From NCBI GenBank assembly GCA_900766395.1, contig CAAFWB010000056.1, positions 1 to 5,538 on the forward strand: a stretch of DNA of 5,538 bases. The letters are read 5' to 3'. This document shows positions 1 through 3,897 of the stretch, piece after piece; position 1 is the stretch's first letter; every line of letters starts with the position of its first letter. Under the pieces are notes generated by a model. That model did not search any database and was not told the origin of the DNA. It was given only the letters and a program-made list of their open reading frames with translations. The position numbers were made by a program, and so were the translations under genes. The DNA is from Clostridia bacterium. GTDB lineage: Bacteria > Bacillota > Clostridia > Christensenellales > UBA1242.

Positions 1-894
1 ATTATTTTTTGAATTTTTTATGAGTTTTTTCAAAATTTCTTTTCTTTTTGAAAGTTTTTCATCTCTCAAATCTTGTCCGTCAAGTGCCAAAATGTCAAAC
101 ACAACATAAGAAAAAGAGTTGCCTTTTTTCTTTATTTCGCTTTGAAGCTCGGAAAAATTTGAACGACCATTTTTGTCAAATACAACCATTTCTCCATCAA
201 GGACAAAACTGTGGTCTTGCGAAAGTTCATTAAGAGAGGGGATAATGGACGCAAACTTTTTTGAAAAGTCGATGCCGTTTCGTGAGATTAGTTTTGTTTT
301 TCCATATTCGCAAAAAGCGATTGTTCGATATCCGTCATACTTGATTTCATATATCCACTTTTTTCCCTCTGGAACATTTTTAACCAAGGTTGCAAGTTGA
401 ACATCAACTTTTTCAAACGGATTGTTTGTTTTTTTGTTCTGTTTGCACTTCACGACAATCCAATTTTTTTCGTCCATTTTTGCAAAGTTCCATGTTCCAT
501 TGAGTTTGTTCCCAGAAAGTGTCACTTTGAAATTGCCCGCTTTTAGACCTTTGGACAAATTGATGTCGGTTGTGTATGTTCCATTGTCCCAAATCTCAAC
601 AGTTCCCGCACCATAATTCCCTTTTGGAATTGTTCCATGAAAATCAATATAACTTGTGGGGTGGTCTTCAACATGAATAGCAAGACGTTTGTCACTAGGT
701 TTTTGAGATAGTCCTTTTGGAACCGCAAAACTCACAAGAACACCTTTGTGTTCAAGACGAAAATCGTAGTGCTTTGCTCTTGCTTCGTGATATTGAACAA
801 CAAAACGCAAACTTGATTTTGTGCTATCAACTTTGCCTTTTGGTTCGTTTGTCTTTGAAAAATCACGCTTTTTGTTATATAACCCAAGTGTCAT
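1..894 (-). CDS. ligD: LigD-type ATP-dependent DNA ligase, 3'-phosphoesterase plus adenylation domains (3' end of gene outside window)
   Basis: This gene encodes the ligase of bacterial non-homologous end joining, which processes 3' ends and seals breaks held by Ku. The first 298 residues are visible and no stop occurs before the edge. Residues about 10-135 form the 3'-phosphoesterase domain: LRFVVQYHEARAKHYDFRLE (29-48) supplies H36, H42, D44 and R46, and H78 lies in IHVEDHP. By family knowledge these match the metal and phosphate ligands of Pseudomonas LigD. The nucleotidyltransferase domain follows: motif I EIKYDGYR (183-190) with K185 as the predicted AMP-accepting lysine, SRNGID (204-209), LDGEMVV (232-238) and FDILALDGQDLR (266-277). 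The start is set by the family-like opening MTLGLYNKKRDFSKT and a partial ribosome site, AAGGCGG. The ATG overlaps the Ku stop by one base (TGATG), so translation is probably coupled. No polymerase/primase domain precedes these domains. Whether one follows, as in Pseudomonas-type LigD, cannot be seen. Confidence 0.95.
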   Translation of the reverse strand, partial: MTLGLYNKKRDFSKTNEPKGKVDSTKSSLRFVVQYHEARAKHYDFRLEHKGVLVSFAVPKGLSQKPSDKRLAIHVEDHPTSYIDFHGTIPKGNYGAGTVEIWDNGTYTTDINLSKGLKAGNFKVTLSGNKLNGTWNFAKMDEKNWIVVKCKQNKKTNNPFEKVDVQLATLVKNVPEGKKWIYEIKYDGYRTIAFCEYGKTKLISRNGIDFSKKFASIIPSLNELSQDHSFVLDGEMVVFDKNGRSNFSELQSEIKKKGNSFSYVVFDILALDGQDLRDEKLSKRKEILKKLIKNSKNN

Positions 895-1691
895 CAGTTC
901 GCCGCCTTTTTGCTCTTTGAGGGAGTTTTTGTTGTTTTGTTTTCTTTCAAACTCTTTTTGAGTGCTTCCATGATATTAATAACTTTTGCAGGAGCGGGTT
1001 CATCGTGTGAAGTAATGATTTTGTTGCCCGAAATTTTTGATTTTATTGCTCGTCTGACTTTTTCGGAATATTCGTCTTTGTAGTTTTCGGGTTCAAATTT
1101 TCCACTCATCTGATTAATCAATGTTTTTGCAAGATCCAACTCTTGTTTTGTGATGGCTGCTTTCTTATATGCAGGTGCGGCTTGAACTTCGTCATAAAAG
1201 AACAAAGTGTTGACAATCATGTTGCCGTGATCAGCACGAATGAGAATGACTGTTTCTTTTGTTCCAAGCACTGTTTTTGCAATTCCCGCTTTCTTTTGTT
1301 TTTCCATTGCCGAAAGCAGCACCAAAAACGCTTTGTCAGCGCCTGTTGGACTGACATAATAAGATTTATCAAAATAAATTGGGTCAACTTCATTCAAATT
1401 CACAAATCTTTCAATTGTGATATTCTTGTCTTTTGGCGATTTGATTTTTTCAAAATCTTTGTCGTCAAAAATCACATATTTGTCTTTTTCATATTGATAA
1501 CCTTTGACAATGTTTTCATTTTTCACTTCTTTTTCGTTGCAATCAACGCAAGTTTTTTTGTATTTAATTCGACTCATGGTCTTTTTGTCAATCATGTTGA
1601 AACCAATGTCGTTTTCTTTTATGCAGGTGCTGAGTGTTATTGGAATATAAACAAGACCAAAACTTATTGCGCCTTTATATGAATAAGCCAT
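894..1691 (-). CDS. ku: Bacterial Ku protein (NHEJ DNA end-binding)
   Basis: This encodes the homodimeric ring protein that threads onto double-strand DNA ends and recruits LigD. The product is 265 residues, in the short range for bacterial Ku. It opens with the family hallmark YKGAISFGLVYIPITL (5-20). A CVDC pair (48-51) precedes the conserved VKGYQYEKDKYVIFDDKDFEKIK stretch (about 62-84). FDKSYYVSP (107-115), KAFLVLLSAM (120-129), RADHGNMIV (152-160) and the C-terminal ELDLAKTLINQMSGKF region with the YKDEY motif complete the Ku core. The tail after about residue 245 is lysine-rich (KKSLKENKTTKTPSKSKKA), as in other bacterial Ku proteins where it binds DNA or partners. An in-frame open stretch continues upstream to 1892, but the start at 1691 is preferred because GGAGG lies four bases before it and the protein then begins exactly at the family N-terminus. 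It is the first gene of the operon with ligD. Confidence 0.96.
   Translation of the reverse strand: MAYSYKGAISFGLVYIPITLSTCIKENDIGFNMIDKKTMSRIKYKKTCVDCNEKEVKNENIVKGYQYEKDKYVIFDDKDFEKIKSPKDKNITIERFVNLNEVDPIYFDKSYYVSPTGADKAFLVLLSAMEKQKKAGIAKTVLGTKETVILIRADHGNMIVNTLFFYDEVQAAPAYKKAAITKQELDLAKTLINQMSGKFEPENYKDEYSEKVRRAIKSKISGNKIITSHDEPAPAKVINIMEALKKSLKENKTTKTPSKSKKAAN
902..908 (-). promoter_or_regulatory. Ribosome binding site of ligD inside the Ku coding region
   Basis: AAGGCGG, reading on the minus strand, lies seven bases before the ligD ATG at 894 and within the last codons of Ku. It is an imperfect Shine-Dalgarno match. Together with the TGATG overlap it suggests that terminating Ku ribosomes re-initiate on ligD. 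Confidence 0.5.
1566..1580. repeat. 15-bp direct repeat, copy 1 (inside Ku)
   Basis: AATTCGACTCATGGT occurs here inside the Ku coding region, where the minus strand encodes TMSRI (38-42), and again at 1748-1762. The identity ends sharply on both sides. Confidence 0.6.
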
Positions 1692-1695
1692 ATAT

Positions 1696-1700
1696 CCTCC
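1696..1700 (-). promoter_or_regulatory. Ribosome binding site of Ku (decides the start)
   Basis: GGAGG on the minus strand stands four bases before ATG at 1691. It is the only strong Shine-Dalgarno match near a Ku start candidate and therefore argues against the in-frame upstream ATGs. The in-frame ATG at 1736 has no comparable site. Confidence 0.8.
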
Positions 1701-1747
1701 AGTTTTAGTTTGAGCACAAGCCAAATTTTCATTCATTCCGCCGACAA

Positions 1748-1762
1748 AATTCGACTCATGGT
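1748..1762. repeat. 15-bp direct repeat, copy 2 (in the divergent promoter region)
   Basis: This is an identical copy of 1566-1580, placed 182 bases away. It abuts and overlaps by one base the -35 box of the rightward promoter, and lies in the leader of the predicted Ku transcript. It might be an operator-like site or a chance or duplicated remnant. Nothing further supports either reading. Confidence 0.6.
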
Positions 1763-1791
1763 TGACAGAGGCGGAGAGATGAGAGTATAAT
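1762..1791 (+). promoter_or_regulatory. Full-consensus sigma-A-type promoter of the 1814-2545 gene
   Basis: TTGACA (1762-1767) and TATAAT (1786-1791) both match the consensus at all six positions and are 18 bases apart. The RNA start is expected near 1798, giving a leader of about 16 bases that still contains the AGGAGG ribosome site. An RNA start there would put the upstream in-frame ATG at 1799 at the very 5' end, which supports the start at 1814. Confidence 0.85.
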
Positions 1792-1812
1792 AACCAAAAT
1801 GGTAGGAGGCAA
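1784..1812 (-). promoter_or_regulatory. Candidate promoter of the Ku-ligD operon
   Basis: On the minus strand TTGCCT (1812-1807) and TATACT (1789-1784) are separated by 17 bases, matching the sigma-A pattern at 4/6 and 5/6 positions. The predicted RNA start near 1777 would give a leader of about 85 bases. The -10 box overlaps the -10 box of the opposing promoter, and the -35 box overlaps the Shine-Dalgarno site of the divergent gene. This is a motif match only. A sporulation-type promoter, as known for Bacillus Ku-LigD, was looked for and not convincingly found. Confidence 0.4.
1804..1809 (+). promoter_or_regulatory. Ribosome binding site of the unknown divergent gene
   Basis: A perfect AGGAGG lies four bases before ATG at 1814. 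It chooses this start over the ATG at 1799, which would place the site inside the coding region. Confidence 0.85.
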
Positions 1813-1813
1813 A

Positions 1814-2545
1814 ATGAACTATAACGACAAGAAAAGACTCCACATGGCACTTTATGACGGCGAGAAAAATGAAACAGTTTCTGTTTCTCCATCGGGCTAT
1901 ATGGTAAAATTTAATGATAAGCAAAAACTATTTTCTCTCGCGGACGGAACACAAATTGTTCGTCACTATGAAGAGGGTGTGGGATTCAACAATACTCATC
2001 ACTGGATAACAGGGAATTGCTACGATTTTGATTTGTCGGCATTTGTTTTTAAAGACACCGTTGAAGCAATTGATATTTGCACAACTTATTCTTTTATCAA
2101 TTACCTCATGGATAATGTCAGACAAAATGCTCCTGAGTATCCTCAAATTTTGATGCTTCGACAAAAATATTTTGACTTTCTTGAAACAAGATTTGATGTG
2201 AATCGTCCAACAAGAGTCAATATTGACGAAAAACTCAAAAGATTTGATTTCAAAGACTATATGAGTGACCAAGATTATGCTGCATATTTGCAATATCATA
2301 TTGAAGCAAAGCAACAAATAAAAGATTATCAAAACTCTCCTGAATATGCTGTTGCAAGTTTCATGAATGAACAAAAAGAAGCAAAGAAGGCAATGAGACG
2401 TGAAAGAATGCTTAATCTGAAACAAAAGTTTTTTGGAAGATTCTCGGCTTCTGCTCGTTCGAAACGTAGGGTTGCTGAACAAGCACAAGCAATCACAAGT
2501 GCTTTGACCGGTGGTGCTGGTCAAGAAGATGATCAAGATTTGTAA
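1814..2545 (+). CDS. Hypothetical soluble protein, 243 residues, divergent from Ku-ligD
   Basis: I do not recognise this family. The product has no signal peptide and no membrane segment, so it is probably cytoplasmic. The N-terminal part (about 1-95) is mixed and probably beta-rich, with aromatic and histidine-containing stretches such as VRHYEEGVGFNNTHHW (49-64) and two cysteines at 69 and 89. The middle (about 90-185) looks helical and is rich in aromatic and charged residues. Residues about 186-220 are strongly basic (EAKKAMRRER, RSKRRV), followed by an Ala/Gln stretch and a short acidic end, GQEDDQDL. The basic segment could contact nucleic acid, but that is only a possibility. The gene is monocistronic, with its own strong promoter and intrinsic terminator, and its upstream region is shared with the Ku-ligD operon. 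Codon use resembles its neighbours and gives no sign of recent transfer. Shared control with end joining is possible, but adjacency alone does not show a repair role. Confidence 0.85.
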   Translation: MNYNDKKRLHMALYDGEKNETVSVSPSGYMVKFNDKQKLFSLADGTQIVRHYEEGVGFNNTHHWITGNCYDFDLSAFVFKDTVEAIDICTTYSFINYLMDNVRQNAPEYPQILMLRQKYFDFLETRFDVNRPTRVNIDEKLKRFDFKDYMSDQDYAAYLQYHIEAKQQIKDYQNSPEYAVASFMNEQKEAKKAMRRERMLNLKQKFFGRFSASARSKRRVAEQAQAITSALTGGAGQEDDQDL

Positions 2546-2556
2546 ATCGCAAAAAC

Positions 2557-2583
2557 AAAATCCCAAAAAACTTGGGATTTTTT
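2557..2583 (+). terminator. Intrinsic terminator after the unknown gene
   Basis: A ten-base-pair hairpin, AAAATCCCAA with TTGGGATTTT (2557-2566 and 2572-2581), has a five-base AAAAC loop and ends in a run of six T (2578-2583). It starts 11 bases after the TAA stop and separates this gene from the U32 gene. Confidence 0.88.
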
Positions 2584-2584
2584 G

Positions 2585-2613
2585 TTGGCAATTTGTCGCA
2601 AAACACATAAACT
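2585..2613 (+). promoter_or_regulatory. Possible promoter of the U32 family gene
   Basis: TTGGCA (2585-2590, 5/6 match) begins two bases after the terminator. TAAACT (2608-2613, 4/6) lies 17 bases downstream. A better -10 by sequence, TATGAT (2613-2618), would be 22 bases away, which is too far for the usual spacing. Because a terminator lies just upstream, some promoter is needed in these 47 bases, but its exact boxes are uncertain. Confidence 0.35.
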
Positions 2614-2621
2614 ATGATTTT

Positions 2622-2625
2622 GAGG
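2622..2625 (+). promoter_or_regulatory. Ribosome binding site of the U32 family gene (decides the start)
   Basis: GAGG lies five bases before ATG at 2631. The frame is open upstream to 2511, but that stretch runs through the end of the preceding gene and its terminator, so the start at 2631 is the real one. Confidence 0.75.
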
Positions 2626-2630
2626 TTGAT

Positions 2631-3836
2631 ATGATTGAACTTTTGAGCCCCGCTGGGGACATGGAAAAACTAAAAACTGCCATTTATTTTGGTGCAGATG
2701 CTGTTTATGTTGCTGGAAAAAATTTCGGACTCCGAGCATTTGCGGGGAATTTTGAACTTGATGAACTCAAAGAGGCAACTCTTTTTTGCCACCAAAAGAA
2801 CAAAAAAATTTATGTGACAGTCAACATTATTGCACATAATGAAGATTTTGCTGGACTGAAAGAATATTTGGAGTTTTTGCAAGAAATCAAAGTTGACGGT
2901 GTGATTGTTGCAGACTTGGGGGTTGCAAGTTTTGTCAAGAAATATGCTCCAAGTCTTGAGCTTCACATTTCAACACAAGCAAATGTAATTAACAAATATT
3001 CGGCACTTCTCATGGCAGAACTTGGCGCAAAACGAATTGTTCTTGCAAGAGAACTCAGTCTTGCTGAAATCAAAGAAATTCGTGCGGCACTTCCAAAAGA
3101 AGTTGAGCTTGAATGTTTTGTGCATGGAGCAATGTGCATTTCTTATTCTGGAAGATGTTTGCTTTCAAACTATCTCAATGGTCGAGATTCCAACAAGGGG
3201 GCATGTGTTCAAGCATGCAGGTGGGAATATACAATCACCGAAAAATCTCGCAAGGGTCAACAATATGAAATTCAAGAAGACGACAAGGGGACATACATTC
3301 TTAACTCAAAAGACCTTTGCATGATCAACCACATTCAAGAACTCATTGAAGCGGGCGTTGATTCACTCAAAATTGAAGGAAGAATGAAGTCGCCATATTA
3401 TGTCGCAACTGTCACAAACGCATATAGACGCAAAATTGACGAATTTTACGGCAAAACAGAGCCGAAAACAAATTATATCGAAGAAGTTGAAAAGACAAGC
3501 CACAGGCTTTTTACAACTGGATTTTTCTATCCAGGAGAAAACAAAGAAAACTTGTTGACGTCAACACCAGTTCAATCGCATGAATTTATTGCAGTGGTGT
3601 TGGAAGACACAAGTGCCGGGTGGGCTTTGGTTGAGATGAGAAATCAATTCAAAGTCGGCGAAGAACTTGAAGTTTTGTCGCCAAACGACACGTTTAACAA
3701 GAAATTTGTTGTCACAAAAATTTTGGACGAAGACGAAAATGAGTTGGAATGTGCGCGTCGCGTTCAACAAAAACTATTTGTCGCAACCGATTTGTCGCGA
3801 AAACGCGGAGAAATTTTACGAAGAAAGAATAAATAA
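2631..3836 (+). CDS. trhP: Peptidase U32 family protein, probable tRNA uridine-34 hydroxylation protein (TrhP/YegQ/YrrO type)
   Basis: The 401-residue product begins with the U32 hallmark ELLSPAGDMEKLKTAI (3-18) and GADAVYVAGKNFGLRAFAGNF (21-41), followed by a TIM-barrel-like core. Residues 161-179 match the U32 signature, E-x-F-x2-G-[SA]-x-C-x4-G-x-C-x-x-S. Cysteines 169, 176, 192 and 230 are spaced like the four iron-sulfur ligands described for the U32 protein UbiU, so a [4Fe-4S] cluster is inferred. KIEGRMKS (247-254) is also typical. From about residue 315 the U32 C-terminal beta domain follows. Although named peptidases, the YegQ/YrrO members are known as TrhP, which with prephenate and iron-sulfur assembly supports 5-hydroxyuridine formation at tRNA position 34. 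The long YegQ/YrrO-like match favours that role over the collagenase-like PrtC or ubiquinone-pathway branches, but TrhP1/TrhP2 paralogue assignment is open. The gene is complete, flanked by terminators and monocistronic. Confidence 0.9.
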   Translation: MIELLSPAGDMEKLKTAIYFGADAVYVAGKNFGLRAFAGNFELDELKEATLFCHQKNKKIYVTVNIIAHNEDFAGLKEYLEFLQEIKVDGVIVADLGVASFVKKYAPSLELHISTQANVINKYSALLMAELGAKRIVLARELSLAEIKEIRAALPKEVELECFVHGAMCISYSGRCLLSNYLNGRDSNKGACVQACRWEYTITEKSRKGQQYEIQEDDKGTYILNSKDLCMINHIQELIEAGVDSLKIEGRMKSPYYVATVTNAYRRKIDEFYGKTEPKTNYIEEVEKTSHRLFTTGFFYPGENKENLLTSTPVQSHEFIAVVLEDTSAGWALVEMRNQFKVGEELEVLSPNDTFNKKFVVTKILDEDENELECARRVQQKLFVATDLSRKRGEILRRKNK

Positions 3837-3860
3837 GGCTCAAAGTTTCGAGCCTTTTTT
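3835..3860 (+). terminator. Intrinsic terminator after the U32 family gene
   Basis: AAGGCTC (3835-3841) pairs with GAGCCTT (3850-3856) around an eight-base loop, and six T (3855-3860) follow. The stem begins inside the TAA stop codon. It insulates polA, whose ATG lies only 37 bases after the T run. Confidence 0.85.
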
Positions 3861-3862
3861 AT

Positions 3863-3891
3863 TTGTAAAAGTTGGTAAATTCGTATATAAT
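3863..3891 (+). promoter_or_regulatory. Promoter of polA, predicted to give a leaderless transcript
   Basis: TTGTAA (3863-3868, 4/6 match) and a perfect TATAAT (3886-3891) are 17 bases apart. The -10 ends six bases before the polA ATG at 3898, so the usual start of transcription, about seven bases downstream, falls on the A of that ATG. No Shine-Dalgarno sequence lies between them. Confidence 0.65.
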
Positions 3892-3897
3892 CAAAAC

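Noticed and set aside
1143..1682. 179-codon open frame on the plus strand opposite Ku
   Set aside because: It is antisense to a clear Ku gene and its Phe- and Cys-rich product is the typical mirror of AAA-rich coding DNA. No ribosome site or homology was seen.
1733..1759. Eight-codon upstream reading frame (MSRILSAE) in the Ku leader
   Set aside because: There is no ribosome site before it and no attenuator-like codon pattern or hairpin. It is mentioned only because it contains the 15-bp repeat.
1700..1800. Sporulation sigma-G-type promoter for Ku-ligD, as known in Bacillus
   Set aside because: No convincing TGNATA/CATACTA-like pair at proper spacing was found. The best match is an ordinary sigma-A-like pair.
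1757..1802. TGGTT...AACCA and CCAAAATGG inverted repeats around the rightward promoter
   Set aside because: The arms are only 3-5 bases long, too short to separate from chance in AT-rich DNA, so they are not listed as operators.
1692..1892. N-terminal extension of Ku by 67 residues in the same open frame
   Set aside because: The stretch crosses the divergent promoter and the start of the opposite-strand gene, lacks Ku similarity, and the GGAGG at 1696-1700 marks the start at 1691. The in-frame ATG at 1736 (19 extra residues) also lacks a ribosome site.
1928..2608. 226-codon open frame on the minus strand opposite the unknown gene
   Set aside because: The product is a Cys/Phe/Ile-rich antisense shadow, and the plus strand has a perfect promoter, ribosome site and terminator for the opposite reading.
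2511..2630. Forty-residue N-terminal extension of the U32 protein
   Set aside because: It overlaps the end of the previous gene and runs through the intrinsic terminator. The family N-terminus begins at 2631 behind GAGG.
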